DNA of 64,000 bases from Erythroxylum novogranatense (taxonomy: Eukaryota > Streptophyta > Magnoliopsida > Malpighiales > Erythroxylaceae). A model generated the notes under the pieces. The model was not told where the DNA came from. It searched no databases and saw only the letters and a program-made list of their open reading frames with translations. Made by a program: the position numbers and the translations under genes. This document shows, piece after piece, positions 35,601-48,200 of this stretch. Positions within the stretch are counted from its first letter, which is position 1, and each line of letters opens with the position of its first letter. The stretch spans positions 26,026,350-26,090,349 of the forward strand of contig CM057234.1 in assembly GCA_029891385.1 (NCBI GenBank). Reading direction: 5' to 3'.

Positions 35601-36119
35601 TTGAAAATCATAAACCCTAAAGTTCTTAAAAATTATATTTGTTTGAATATGAAAAGTTTATATTGAAAATTTTAAAACTCATATTTAAATTGGAATTGAA
35701 TTATCAATATGATTAAAAATTGTTTAAGAGTTAAATAATAGATTTAAATCATATTTACTAATTTAGCCATTGCCACATGAGTTGTTTATACACAATAAGA
35801 ACGGGTAAGGTAGGACAAACCTGTGTGTGAGCCTGTGTTTTGTCAAATATGACTGTTTTCTCTCTAAATTTCTCTAACTCCAACTCTTATAATTGACTTA
35901 AACCTACATGTATAGATTCCCTATTGTAGCTAGTTGCAGTGAACCGTTATATGAGAAGTAACAACCTAGTTTAAAAAGTTTACTTGGTGTCCACTAATGC
36001 ATTAAAAACTAATGGTGTCCACTAATCCCTTTATTGCCATTGATTTCATAAACATTTTTTTCACTAACACTAGTGATTAACATGCATATCAAATATTTTA
36101 ATTGTGTTTTACTTAGTGA
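32614..36119. other. AT-rich intergenic or old transposon DNA
   Basis: 3.5 kb with no open frame of note on either strand and no tandem array. The 34000-35500 part reads like a decayed long terminal repeat, but I could not find a start or a duplicate. A TATA box and an LTR-end/PBS-like junction lie near its right end (separate entry). Confidence 0.5.
35186..35540 (+). other. Possible old LTR end: TATA box and PBS-like site
   Basis: TATAAATAG at 35186-35194 is followed 330 bp later by TTTTTCAACA ending at 35527 and then ATTGTATCAAAGC (to 35540). That differs by one base from the ATTGGTATCAAAGC found after the Sirevirus 1 LTR. This suggests the 3' end of an LTR and its PBS, but I see no LTR start, partner LTR or coding region. 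Confidence 0.35.
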
Positions 36120-37079
36120 ATGACCAATAAAAGCAGTCCATTTTCCACATAGCAATGAAAGGTAACATTGTGTGTAACAAGCAAAGTTTTCTTTGGCTCA
36201 ATCATAGGACTATGGTTATATCTTGAGTTTGCATTGACAACCACTACATCCACTAGTTGGTTTATCTCAAGAAAAAAGAAAAAGATAGTTAACTTTTGGA
36301 CATGATTTATTCAGATTTAGAAAGTTTATGCACATGCTTCATTTGCCATATAACTTTTTGACCATTACCATGTTGGCCAACTATTATGAATAATGAACTT
36401 CATGCATAAAACTAGCCCTTCATACTTTTATACTTACTCTTTCACATTTGTCTGTCTTTCTAAGGTAAAAGTTTGTTTTTTATACCTTACATGCCGATAA
36501 CTAGCTTTGACGTTCAATCTATACATTGGCGGATTTATTCCCTTATATCTTTACTCTTCTTTGAAAAGATGTCTGCATATTCTTGCATTGATGGTTCCAA
36601 AGGTGCTCTTTTGATCTCAACTCTCACCTTTACCCCATTTCTCTTCCTTGAAGCTCCCTATATTCAACCCAAACACTTCTTGTATAAGATATATTCTCTA
36701 CTAATTTCCCTACTCTAATGATTTTATGGAAATTGGAGCTCTTGCTAGCTTTTAAAGATGTTAAATATCACTCTCAAATTTCTTTTGGATCTCTATAAAC
36801 TTGTGCTACACCTATTTCAGTAGAAAACTTCATTAACAACTAATATGGTAACAACAAAACTCCGATGGAATACAAAGAGGGCCTTTTCAGGATGACATTG
36901 TATACTAAATGTCTATCTACAACATGAAATTCTATAAACCTAATGACTTACCATTGTTTGATGCCCAACTTTACTAAAGTAAATTTTCCCAGTATATGAA
37001 TCTTGCCCCTTCCACATACAGCTAAAGGGGGATACAAATTTAATTTGTACTTTGTAAATCCTAATTCCTTGAACATATT
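36120..37079 (-). pseudogene. pol: Old Tat-like gypsy protease end and RT (minus strand, decayed)
   Basis: Reading the minus strand with frame changes: KELGFTKYKLNLYP and EFHVVDRHLVYNVILKRPSL (protease C-terminal region), KFSTEIGVAQVYRDPKE, then NPPMYRLNVKASYRHVRYKK (start of RT), and a finger/palm segment resembling the family block LANVV...WRMCVDFTDLNKACPK, here read as SMCINFLNLNKSCPK at about 36290-36340. These are Ty3/gypsy motifs of the non-chromovirus (Tat/Ogre/Athila) type. Many stops and shifts show great age. It is continuous with 42458-43022 and 56183-57000 once the insertions are removed. It is truncated at the left, with no RNase H or integrase seen. Confidence 0.72.
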
Positions 37080-37534
37080 TGATACGTGTATGGATTGTAT
37101 GGCCATACATCGATACTCTGTTTGCCCCTGTTTTGTGAATGAAGAACAGAGGAAGTTGGAGTTGTTGAAAAATGCAACATGCAAACGTGGCCTCTTGGTT
37201 GTTGTGATTAAATAAGACTTAGTCTTATTGCTAGAGTTATTTAAGGAGCCCATTACTTAGTCATGTTTAATTCTTAGAGTTCTTTCAGGAGTCCATTATT
37301 TAGTCACGTTTAAATATGTTTATTTCCTTTCCTTGTATGAAGGTGGGTGTGGCCCATTATTTGCTTTAGTTCGTTATTTCATTCATATGTGTTTGGAAAA
37401 GTGTTATATATTGGCACAAGTTAATCAGTAAAGGGCAACGAAGATAGAATGCAAAATCTTACTTCTCCCTAAAAATCTTCCTTCTCTTCTGCATTTTCTC
37501 ACAAAATTCTTGTTTACGAAAATTACCCATATCA
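37080..37534 (+). repeat. Reina-like 5' LTR, 455 bp
   Basis: TGATACGTG to CCCATATCA. A TATATAT element lies near 37408 and the start of gag is 27 bp downstream of the LTR. Confidence 0.95.
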
Positions 37535-37536
37535 TT

Positions 37537-37548
37537 TGGTATCAGGGC
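37537..37548 (+). other. Primer-binding site of Reina-like element
   Basis: TGGTATCAGGGC, two bases after the LTR; one base differs from the initiator-methionine type TGGTATCAGAGC. Confidence 0.85.
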
Positions 37549-37560
37549 CAAGTTATCCAA

Positions 37561-38592
37561 ATGGAGACACGACAGAAAACTAATGTTGAATTTAGAGTCG
37601 AAGTTACTGAACTCATTGCCAAGCAAGAAGCAACCTTGAGCAAATAGGAAGTTGCATTGAGCAAACAAGAAGCTGCCTTGGACAAGATCAACGCCAACTA
37701 CGACCAACTCAGTTCTCTTATTCAGACGTTATTTTCCGATTTCCACTCCTTCACAATAGGGCCAAATTCAAACTCTACCTCCACCCCCATTCGTCCAACA
37801 CCTGACGAAAATCTCCTCTCTATTGGAGAAACTTCATGTGGTAGTACTTAAATTCCAAAATCCTCTCTCAAGCTTTCCTTTCCAAAATTTAATGCTGAGG
37901 ATCCACCAGAGTGGATTTTTCAAGCTGAGTAATATTTTGCGTATCAGGGAATAAATGTTGAACAAAGGATGCCATTGGCTTCTTTCCATCTAGAAGGATT
38001 GGCACTACAGTGGTTCCGTTGGTTCACCAAGTTTCGTGGACCACTCTCATGGACAGAATTCACCCGAGCCCTCCTGCAACGATTTGGACCCACAGAATAT
38101 GAAGACCCAGTTGAAGCTTTATCAAGGCTTAAACAGATAACTACAGTGGAAGCTTACCAGGATGCATTCGAGAGACTATCTCATCAAGTAGATGGCTTAC
38201 CCGAACCCTTCTTGGTTGGGAGCTTTACTGCTGGTTTGAAAGATGAAATACGTCTCGAGGTTAAACTTAAGAAACCTCGTACTCTCAACGATGCAATCGG
38301 AGCAGCTCGGATAATTGAGGAGAAAAATTGACTTCACAGACGCTTCAACATCACACCTAGGATTTCCATGATGACGCCAAAACTTCCTGGAACTTCGAGT
38401 ACCGGTGTTCTTGGACCAATACCGACTCAAAAATCAGGAATCCCCAATTTTCGTAGGTTGTCTTCCCAAGAAGCAAAAGAAAGAAGAGAAAGGGGACTTT
38501 GCTCCTATTGTGATGAGAAATTCGTGCTGGGTCATTGTTGCACTCGTCCCCAACTTTTTATGATTGAAGACTGCAACGAAAATTCCATTTGA
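37561..38592 (+). pseudogene. gag: Reina-like gag (nonsense-interrupted)
   Basis: The ATG at 37561 opens METRQKTNVEF. One frame runs through to 38589 with stops at 37645 (TAG), 37849 (TAA), 37930 (TAA) and 38329 (TGA). The first three sit where Gln fits the surrounding protein and the last where Arg fits. Parts are a Lys/Gln/Glu repeat (SKQEA-type units, about residues 20-42), a capsid with LEGLALQWFRWF and RLKQITTVEAYQDAFERL, GLKDEIRLEVK, and a nucleocapsid with CSYCDEKFVLGHCC. The frame shifts near 38590 and acidic linker codons continue in the next frame to about 38693. Expression as one protein is impossible as it stands. Confidence 0.9.
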
Positions 38593-38693
38593 GGAACCAG
38601 AGGAGAAGACTGGGAATGAAGAAGAAGGAGAGTTTCACAAACCCGAAATTTCATTTCATGCTATAACGGATGTTCCGAATCCTCAAACCCTTT

Positions 38694-41600
38694 GAGTCAA
38701 AAGAAAGAGAAAGAAAAGGAGGTTATCGTACTCATAGATGGGGGAAGCATCCATAACTTCATTGAACAAGGAATTGTAACCAAGCTAGGAATACCAATCG
38801 ACACCAATAGACTCTTCTAAGTAATGATAACAAACAAGGATCATGTGGATTGCACAGGAATCTGTAGAGGAATGAAATTGCTCGTGCATGACTGTTGGGT
38901 TGTGGCCGATTTTTCTGTTTTGCCATCAGCAGCGTGTTCCGTGGTCTTGGGAGTCCAATGTCTTGTAAATCTGGGGCCGATTAAGACTGATTACGGTAAG
39001 CTTACAATGGCTTTTAATTTAAATAGTAAGAGACATACTTTCCAAGGATTGCAACAGAGAGAATTGGAGGCTTTATCAGATAAAGAGGCCCACCACCTAC
39101 TTTCTAGCAGTTTATTAGGTACTGGATTTTTTATCCACCTGATTTCAACAAAATTAAAAATTGAAGACTCCTTTAAACTTCATCCAGATATTGATAAGAT
39201 CCTCAAGCCTCATCAAAATATTTTTGAAAAGCTAAGAGCTCTGCCGCCAGTACGAGACCGTGACCATAGAATTCTACTACTGTTAGATTCTAAGCCCGTA
39301 AACGTATGTCCCAACCAGTACCTGTACTACTAGAAGACAGAGATCGAAAATCAGGTGCGTGAGTTATTGTCGTCAGGGTTAATTCAACCAAGTTCTAGCC
39401 CATTCTCTTCCCCAATCCTTTTGGTACGTAAAGCTAATGGAGAGTGGAGGTTTTGTGTGGACTATCATGCTCTCAACGAGATTACAATAAAGGATAAATT
39501 CCCAATACTTGTGATAGACGAATTAGTGACTGAACTGTTTGGAGTGTGTTACTTCTCAAAATTCGATCTAAGAGCTGGATATCACCAAATTCGGGTCTAT
39601 GAACCGGACATTCCTAAGACAGCATTCCGTACACACAAAGGCCATTATGAGTTTTTGGTGATGCCATTCGGCCTCACAAACGTACCTTCAACTTTACAAA
39701 GTTTGATGAATGAGGTATTTCACCCTTTCCTGCGCAAATTTGTTTTGGTTTTCTTTGACGACATAGTCGTCTATTCCAAAACGTGGGAAGAGCATATGCA
39801 ACATCTCCAGACCGTTCTCACCATACTCAGCCAGCATCAACTTTTTGCCAAAGAAGAAAAATGCATTTTTGGTATGGAAAGGATTGAGTATCTCGGCCAC
39901 TTCTTGACAAGCGATGGAATTGAGCCATGCTCGAGCAAAATACATGTTGTATTAGATTGGCGGGTTCCCACTTCAGTCCAATCAGTTTGCGGCTTTTTGG
40001 GATTGAATGGTTATTATCGAAAGTTTATCAAGCATTATGGAATGATTGTTGCACCCCTGAACCGCCTGTTAAGTAAAGAAGGATTTAATTGTTCCCAGGA
40101 GGCAGCCAAAGCATTTGAACACCTCAAACAAAGTCTTTCTCATGCGCCTGTTCTAAGATTGCCAGATTTTTCCCAGCCGTTAGTCATAGAGTGTGACGCC
40201 AGTGGTAGTGGTATTGGAGTGGTACTAATGTAGCAGAACCAACCAATAGCCTTTTTCAGTGAAGGACTCAAGGGAGCAGCCCTTAAATACTCTACCTACG
40301 AGAAAGAGAAGCTCGCTGTCATTAAATCGGTTAGAAAATGGTGACCCTATTTACTTGGCAATTCCTTCATTATTCGTACTGATCACCATAGCTTGAAATA
40401 CCTCCTGGAGTAAAGCATCACCACTTCCACTCAAGCTCGCTGGCTGCCCAAGTTGATGGGATATGAATATCGAAACGAATATAAAAAAGGAGCGGAGAAC
40501 ACAGCAACAGATTCTTTGTCACGTAAGGCCGAGTTGTGTTTTATTGCTGTATCTACACCCCAAATAGTTTGGTGGCAAAAACTCCAACATGAATGCAACA
40601 GCCATCCTTTTTATGCTTCAGTGGCATCCAACCCAAAAGCAATCAAGAGAGATGGTGTTTGGTTTCTTGGGGAGAAGGTCCTCCTCAATCCTTCTTCGCC
40701 TCTTATTCCTGTGATTTTGACGGAACTACATGATTCGGCAGTTAGGGATCATTTTGGGTTCCACAAAACATTAGCACGAGTTCAAACTGAATTTTATTGG
40801 AAAGGGCTGCGGAACTCACTCTCGGAGTTTATTCGTAATTGTGATATATGCTAGAGGAACAAAACTGATCACCTTGCACTTGCTGGACTTCTTCAACCAT
40901 TACCGATTCTAGATCGAATTTGGAGTGATGTGTCTATTGATTTTATCGATGGCTTGCCAACATCAGGAGGATGCCAGGTAATAATGGTTGTTGTAGATAG
41001 ATTGTCAAAATATGCACACTTTATTTCCATGTCTTAGCCGTGTACCTCACTGTCTATGGAAAAGGTTTTTATTGCAAATATAGTCCGCTTACATGGCATT
41101 CCATCAAGCATAGTGAGTGACAGGGACCACATATTTATGAGCAACTTCTGGAGTAAGCTCTTTGAGATGCAAGGAACGAAGCTTAACATGAGCTCAAGCT
41201 ACCATCCGCAGTTCGATGGATAAACGGAAGTGGTAAACAGGATCTTGGAACAATACCTACGATGCTTCACTAGTGATCAACCAAAACGGTGGAAAGAATG
41301 GCTTCCTTGGGCTGAATAAAGCTATAACACTTCAACCCATTCGTCCACCAAAGTTTCTCCTTTTCAAGCAGTATATGGAATCCCACCTTCTTCATTGCTT
41401 CGGTATGTACCGCTAACAGCTAGGGTGGAAGTTGTTGATTTTTTCGTTTGGGAAAGAGATGATATGTTAAAATAGCTGAAAATCAATCTCAAGCAAGCAC
41501 GTGATCGTATGAAGTCTCTTGCAGATCAACATCAACGGGATGTTGAATTTGAGGTGGGTGATTATGTATATCTCAAATTGCAGCCGTACCGGTAGTCTTC

Positions 41601-41988
41601 AGTTGCATTCCGAGCCTCTATGAAATTATCTCCAAGATTTTATGGGCCTTTTCGAGTCATAGCTAGAATCGGGTCCATTGCCTACCATTTGGAGTTACCA
41701 CCAGGAGCAAGAATCCACAATGTATTCCACGTGAATCGGCTTCGTAAGTTCTTGGGTGACAGACCCGTAGCCTCTCCTAGTCTTCCACCATCAACGGAGG
41801 AGAGTCCTGTTCTTCCTCAACTGGAGAAAATTCTTACACGCTGGATCATACAAAAAGGAAAATATGGGCCAAAGGAGGAGGTCCTTGTAAAATGGATTGG
41901 TGCTCCCCCTGAAGATGCTACCTGGGAAGACGTTAGAAGGCTGCAGAAAGCCTATCCTTGTTTCAACCTTGAGGACAAGGGTTCTTGA
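38694..41988 (+). pseudogene. pol: Reina-like pol with chromodomain (nonsense-interrupted)
   Basis: Back in the gag frame. Protease LIDGGSIHNFI (about 38735; family usually D-S-G) and RT (39355-39930) with [19 protein letters not shown] and FFDDIVVYS. The thumb GFLGLNGYYRKF precedes RNase H (40180-40510). Integrase has the HHCC region ending CDIC, first Asp in IDFIDGLP, second in SDRD, Glu in [12 protein letters not shown]. The chromodomain region is at 41620-41988 with VLVKWIGAPPEDATWEDV. Stops at 38818, 39331, 40231, 40342, 40411, 40852, 41035, 41221, 41317, 41473 and 41593 lie in one frame; most are explained by C-to-T at Gln or Arg codons. No frameshift is seen from 38824 to the end. A few reversions would be needed for coding, so it is dead. 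Confidence 0.93.
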
Positions 41989-42002
41989 AGAGGGGAGGAA
42001 AC
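41988..42002 (+). other. Polypurine tract of Reina-like element
   Basis: AAGAGGGGAGGAAAC immediately before the 3' LTR and directly after the pol stop. Confidence 0.85.
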
Positions 42003-42457
42003 TGATACGTGTATGGATTGTATGGCCATGCATGGGTACTATATTTGCCCCTGTTTTGTGAATGAAGAATAGAGGAAGTTGGAGTTGTTGAAAAATGCAA
42101 CATGCAGACGTGGTCTCTTGGTTGTTGTGATTAAATAAGACTTAATCTTATTGCTAGAGTTATTTTAGGAGCTCGTTACTTAGTCATGTTTAATTCTTAG
42201 AGTTCTTTCAGGAGTCCATTATTTAGTCACGTTTAAATCTGTTTATTTCCTTTCCTTGTGTGAAGGTGGGCGTGGCCCATTATTTGCTTCAGTTCGTTAT
42301 TTCGTTCATGTGTGTTTAGAAAAGTGTTATATATTGGCACAAGTTAATCAATAAAGGGCAACGAAGATAGAATGCAAAATCTTACTTCTCCCTAAAAATC
42401 TTCCTTCTCTTCTGCATTTTCTCACAAAATTCTTGTTTACGAAAATTACCCATATCA
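42003..42457 (+). repeat. Reina-like 3' LTR, 455 bp
   Basis: TGATACGTG to CCCATATCA, same length as the 5' LTR. An AATAAA polyadenylation-like signal is at 42350-42355; the 5' LTR has AGTAAA there. Confidence 0.95.
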
Positions 42458-43022
42458 ACATTATAAAATATGATGACAATAAAACTCCCATTAATGACCA
42501 AAATCTTTCATATTTTGTAATTGGAAAGTGTTATTGTGATGAACATCATAAGGTCATTAAGGTTGGCCACTTCAAAATTCTCCTTTTTAAATATGATATT
42601 TCTTAACTCTTTGCCTCTCGCACAAGAATGATCAAAGATTTAGACCTACGATCATATATTTTCAATTTTGACTTTCTCATTCTAGAGTCTTCCTAGGATT
42701 TTATGTTAATAACCCCAAGCCTACGTGATGATACTATATGTCTACTACCACATTCTCTAGAATAGGATCGATCGTGTCATCTCCCACTACCTTCAGGCTT
42801 GGGAAAATGTACCATAAATTATTCCAATTATCTTTTTTTAATAAAGAATCAACTACTTATTGAAGATTTTGACACTCCTCAATCTCGTGCCCGTAATGTT
42901 GGCCAAATATATAAAATTTGTCTAAAGGTCTTGCTTTAGGACTGCTTACTAGAAGTTTTAGTACTTGATAAAGTCCTTACTAAATGTATAATTGAGAATA
43001 TGATTAAAGGACACATTGTGTT
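42458..43022 (-). pseudogene. gag-pol: Old Tat-like gypsy gag end and protease start (minus strand)
   Basis: The second piece of the old minus-strand element. A zinc-knuckle-like FYIFGQHYGHEIEECQN is read near 42880-42935. Further along the strand, LSNYKI, then KILVINGSFIVIIFYN, resembles the protease block ILVDNGSSADIIFYN; the catalytic Asp and neighbours are lost. The reading continues on the other side of the Reina insertion at 37079. Frequent stops. Bounded on the right by the TSD GTGTT of the solo LTR at 43023. Confidence 0.65.
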
Positions 43023-43668
43023 TGTAGCGTCCCCTTACCGCAGGGTCCACACTGGGACACCCGCAGGTCATTTCGGTACATATCCTCCGATAAGGGTGAG
43101 CTACGAACAATCACTACAAACACTCCACTTGGCATCATAATAAAACATTAATATAAAAATCACAAACTTTTTGAAACCAAAATTTTCTTTTTTCCTCATT
43201 TCATTTCATAAAAACCAAAAGTTTACACATCTGTCAGTTTTCACTATCTGTACAACACTCCAAAACCCTAATACAATATGCTACATGAAAGAGGAGAAAT
43301 ACTGCAGATCTATCTAGATCATCCCAAAAGTCCCAGCTGACCGACCTGTGAGCCATGACTTCTCCCGCCAAAATGATATACACGGCTCCAAAAGTCCCTC
43401 TGGAGCTAGGAGTCTACTCTCGGTCCTAAAAAAATGTTGCAATTTTGGGTGAGTTTGCGAACTCAGTGAGGTAACCATCATCGATGGTTCACTCAATTCA
43501 TGCAACAATCAGGCATATCACAATTATTTCATAATTTCACATACATCAGAAGTACCACATGATCACTGATTGAGCCCAAGTTTAATATATAATTGGCTAC
43601 ACTTTCAAGGTTGTTAATGCATTTTTTGACTCTTAATTCATGATTTTTGTGTTTAAATGAGTCTCTTA

Positions 43669-44703
43669 TGTAAGTGATCTAGAAGGGGGGGTTGAATAGA
43701 TCTTTAAAATACTTTGAAAATTTCTACAAGAAAATCAGAAGTTAAAACACACAAAAACAATTTTGATAAACTTAATTAAAAAGTGTAGGGAAGAAGGTCA
43801 AACACTATTTTTATAGAGGTTGGTCTAAGACCACGCCCTCTACCTAAGCTCCCACTTAGGATTTTGTCAACCACTTTATTGCACACTTTGTAGTTGAGTG
43901 TGAACTTTTTACAATCCCACTTGAATTTCGGCTCAAGCAACCTTTACACTCGATTTGTCTTCCGGCACAAATCCTACCTCACGTGAGCTAGCCACTCAAA
44001 TTGTAAGTAAAACAATACAAAGATTGAAGAACAAATGCTCAATACAATTTGTAACAAAATAAGAGCAATAGTGAGCAATTAGAAGCAGTATAAGAGTATT
44101 TGAACTTGTAGAACTTGTATATACTCTTCTTCCATCATCCTCTATTTATACTTGAAGAAATATAGCTGTTGGAGCTCTACTAGCCGTTGCTTAATTGGAT
44201 ATAGCCGTTTCTTGATAATCTCCATTCCATTTTTATCAAATTGGACCGTTGGAGCTGATTTCGTGCATCCATAAGTCGACTTGTCGAATGTATAAGTCAA
44301 CTTGTTTCAACCATTTACGTAAAAGTTTCATCTCCGCTCTCCAATAAGTCGACTTGTTCCGTGTAAGTTGACTTGTCGTACTCGATAAGTCGACTTGTGT
44401 TTGATAAGTCGACTTGTATTGACATTGCTTCATCTGTAAGTCGACTTGTGCTTTGTAAGTCGACTTGTATTTCCTTCAATGGTAACATCCGACCAAATCC
44501 TTTATAATCCTCATGTTTTATGTCATTTTTCACTTAGAGGACAACTCCCATCTTGATTCTCCATTGATTAGACACTTGCTCATCTTGATTTGCACAATCC
44601 TTTCATTGAATAATACCTGAAATAATTTCTTAACTATTTCTAGATATTTTATTATTATCAAAACATAAAGGGATTTAATTTGTCAACCACCATTGGTCCA
44701 ACA
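43669..44703 (-). repeat. Sirevirus 2 3' LTR, 1035 bp
   Basis: In plus-strand view TGTAAGTGATC to GGTCCAACA. TATAAATAG (minus) at 44152-44160; palindrome array 44271-44470 about 110 bp upstream of it in LTR orientation, with eight copies of ataagtcgacttgt or close variants. Confidence 0.95.
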
Positions 44704-44916
44704 ATCTCCCCCTTTTTGATAATGACAAAATATGTAGAAATTGACAAGAAATTTGAAGGACATAAAATTTGATCAAGGTTTCCCTTATCTTGATGGTTAG
44801 GTTGTCTCCCCCTTAATTTATAAAGTAAAAATTTAAAATGCAAATCAATGAAATTTTCATTTTCACTTTTCACTCCCCCTAAATCAAATATCAATTTCAA
44901 TCTTACTCCCCCTTTT
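44704..44916 (-). other. Multiple polypurine tracts of Sirevirus 2
   Basis: On the minus strand: AAAAAGGGGGAGAT ending at 44704 next to the 3' LTR, AAGGGGGAG at 44806-44814, AGGGGGAG at 44873-44880 and AAAAGGGGGAGT at 44905-44916. Same arrangement as in Sirevirus 1. The region from here to the pol stop at 45201 holds nothing else I recognise. Confidence 0.85.
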
Positions 44917-45200
44917 GTCATAATCAAAAAATTAGAGAAAATGAAGAGTAATGAAATTTAGAACCAAACATAACATCAAACACAAATGATAGTAATAGTC
45001 ATTACAAGAAAATGTCAAACAAACACAAATACAACATAAAACAAAACAGAAGTCAAAATGTTGGTCAAGGCATAAAAGGTGTGTCCAAAACTCCAAATAA
45101 GTCACTTATTCAGCCCAAGTAACCAACACGATGAATGTATCTTCGGATGTGATTGCACTTTTGCCTCAAATTTTGACCATTTAATGTAGCAAAATCAAAT

Positions 45201-48200
45201 TCAACCAAAAGAATTCAAATCACACATGCCTAACCTTAATTTAATATTTACAAACACATCTTCCTTAAGAGGCTTAGTAAAAATGTCAGCCAATTGATCA
45301 CTAGACGAAACATGTTTCAAAACAATGTCACCTTTCAAACAATGATCACGAATGAAATGATGTCTAATTTCAATGTGCTTTGTTCTACTATGCAATATAG
45401 GATTTTTACTCAAACAAATAGCACTGGTATTATCACAATAGATAGGAATGTTTTTAACAACAATACCATAATCAAGCAATTGATGTTTAATCCAAAGAAC
45501 TTGGGCACAAGCACTCCCAGCTGCTACATATTCAGATTCAGCAGTGAAAATGGCTACACTAACTTGTTTTTTACTAGCCCAAGATATCAAAGATGATCCT
45601 AAGAAATGACATAATCCACTAGTACTTTTTCTATCAATTCTACAGCCACCATGATCAGCATCACTATAAGCATACAAATCAAATGAATCACAACTAGGAT
45701 ACCACAAACCATGATTAATAGTTCTACTCAAATATCTAAAAATTCTTTTACAAGCACTCAAGTGAGAAATCTTAGGACAAGATTGAAATCTAGCACAAAG
45801 ACATGTGGCAAACATTATATCAGGTCTAGAAGCAGTTAAATACAAGAGAGAGCCGATCATACCTCTATAAAATTTTTGATCAACATATTCTTCATGTTCA
45901 TTTTTCTCCAAGACCACATTTGTTGCCATTGGTGTTGTTGCCACTTTGCATCCTTCCATTTTAAACTTCTTAAGAAGTTCCTTTGTGTACTTTGATTGAT
46001 GGATGAATATTCCATTTTTGTGTTGCTTGATTTGCAATCCAAGAAAGAACTTGAGTTCTCCCATCATGCTCATTTCAAACTCACCTTGCATTAAATTGCT
46101 AAATTCTTTACACAAAAATTCATTAGTGGCACCAAACACAATGTCATCAACATAAATTTGACAAATAAACATATCATTATCAACATGTTTAATAAACAAC
46201 GTATTATCTATCTTACCACGAACACATCCATGTTGAGTTAGAAAAGTACTTAACCTCTCATACCATGCTCTTGGTGCTTGCTTTAGTCCATAAAGTGCCT
46301 TCTTGAGTTTGTAGACATATTCCGGATGCTCATGATCTTCAAATCCCGGTGGTTGTTTGACATAGACTTCCTCTTGAATATACCCATTGAGAAATGCGCT
46401 CTTGACGTCCATTTGATTTAATTTGATCCTTTTATGAGAAGCAAATGCACATAGTAGCCTAATTGCCTCCAAACGAGCCACAGGAGCGTATGTCTCATTG
46501 TAATCAAGGCCTTCTTCTTGATAAAATCCTTGAGCCACTAGCCTTGATTTATTTTTAATCGCTTCACCATTCTCATCATATTTTATCCGATTTACCCACT
46601 TGACTCCAATGATGGTCTTGTCCTTTGGTGGAGCTACCAAATCCCATACATCATTTCGCTTGAACTGATTAAGCTCCTCTTGCATAGCTAAAAGCCAGTT
46701 TTCATCTTTAAGAGCTTCTTCTATATTTTTGGGTTCTACCAATGAAATGAAGGCTGAATTACTCATATTCTCATAGATATTTCTCCTAGTTCTTACACTA
46801 ACATTTAAATCACCAATGACTTGCTCCATAGGATGATTCTTTGCTTTTGCCCATGATTTAATGTCGGGTACATGATTTTCTTCGTCTAGCTTCAATTCCT
46901 CAATCTTGGATTCAATTTCTTCAATTTTATTTCCTGAACTTCTTGCATCATCATCAAAATAAGCCTTTCTCGGGGGTGAAATCATATCATCAAATTTAAC
47001 ATGTATACTTTCTTCAACACATTTAGTCCTATTATTATAAACTCTAAAAGCCTTACTAGTTTGAGAATAACCAATAAACACACCAATATCGGATTTAGAA
47101 TCGAATTTTCCTAAATTGCTCTTTCCATTATTATGAATAAAAACTTTACAGCCAAAAGGATGAAAATAAGAGATATTAGGTTTCTTACCTTTCCATAGCT
47201 CGTAAGGTGTCTTATTTTTGTCTCTTCGTAAATGCACCCTGTTAATGACGTAGCATGTCAGTGTTGATCGCTTCTACCAAAATGATTTAGGAAGATTGTA
47301 CTCATTTAACATGGTTCTGCTCATTTCTTCAAGAGAACGATTCTTCCTTTCTACAACACCATTTTGTTGCGGAGTCCTTGGTGTCGAGAAATTGTGCTCC
47401 ATCCTGTATTTGTCACAAAGACTTTCGAAAGGTTCACATTCAAATTCTCCTCCATGATCGGTTCTAATTGCAACGATCGACAAATTTTTCTCATTTTGAA
47501 CCAATCTACACCACTTGGTAAATTCATTAACGGCATCACTTTTATTCGCAAGAAACCTTACCCAAGTAAATCTAGAAAAATCATCTACAATCACAAGGAC
47601 ATATAATTTTCCACTAAGACTAGCATGCCTAGATGGTCCAATCAAATCCATATGCACAAGTTCAAGAATTCTAGATGTGCAAATTTCTTTCTTTGGTTTG
47701 AAAGATTCTCTAACATGTTTGCCCTTTAAGCAAGATTCACATAAGTGATCTTTAACAAATTTGATTTTAGGCAATCCCCTTACTATGTCATTTTTCGAGA
47801 GTTTAGAAATTAATGGCAAAGGAGCATGTCCTAATTTTCTATGCCACAAAAATGCATTTTCTTCTAATGTTACTAGACACTTTTCATTAAAAGAACTATC
47901 ATCATGCAAATCTACAATGTATGTATTTCCATGTCTCAAACCAATGAAAGCAACATGTCCATCCTTTCTAACAGTGCAATGTGATGATTCAAATACTACA
48001 TTAAAATCCATATCACAAAGTTGAGAAACACTTAACAAATTATGTTTCAACCCATCAACAAGCAAAACATTGTCAATGGTTGGCAGAGGTTCCTTACCCA
48101 CTTTACCAATACCAATGACCTTACCTTTGTTGTTGTCTCCAAAAGTGACATAACCTTGATTCTTTGGTTTAACTTCGGGAAAAAGTTTCTTGTCTCCACT

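Larger units (their letters stand above)
37080..42457 (+). mobile_element. Reina-like Ty3/gypsy chromovirus
   Basis: 5.4-kb element with two 455-bp LTRs (37080-37534 and 42003-42457), PBS, a gag-pol run in essentially one frame with stops, chromodomain and PPT. Flanks are ATATT (37075-37079) and ACATT (42458-42462), a 5-bp TSD with one mismatch. Small size, short LTRs and a C-terminal chromodomain fit the Reina lineage. It interrupts the protease of an old minus-strand Tat-like element: removing it rejoins the FYNMFKELGF reading. About 20 substitutions and no indels separate the two LTRs. Confidence 0.93.

Noticed and set aside
36473..36718. 81-aa plus-strand open frame
   Set aside because: Antisense to the old Tat-like RT remnant; the minus strand carries the family motifs.
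37003..37215. 70-aa plus-strand open frame
   Set aside because: Crosses the junction between the old Tat-like element and the Reina LTR; no motif.
47364..48024. Plus-strand open frames of 77-87 aa
   Set aside because: Antisense shadows of the well-supported Sirevirus 2 pol on the minus strand.
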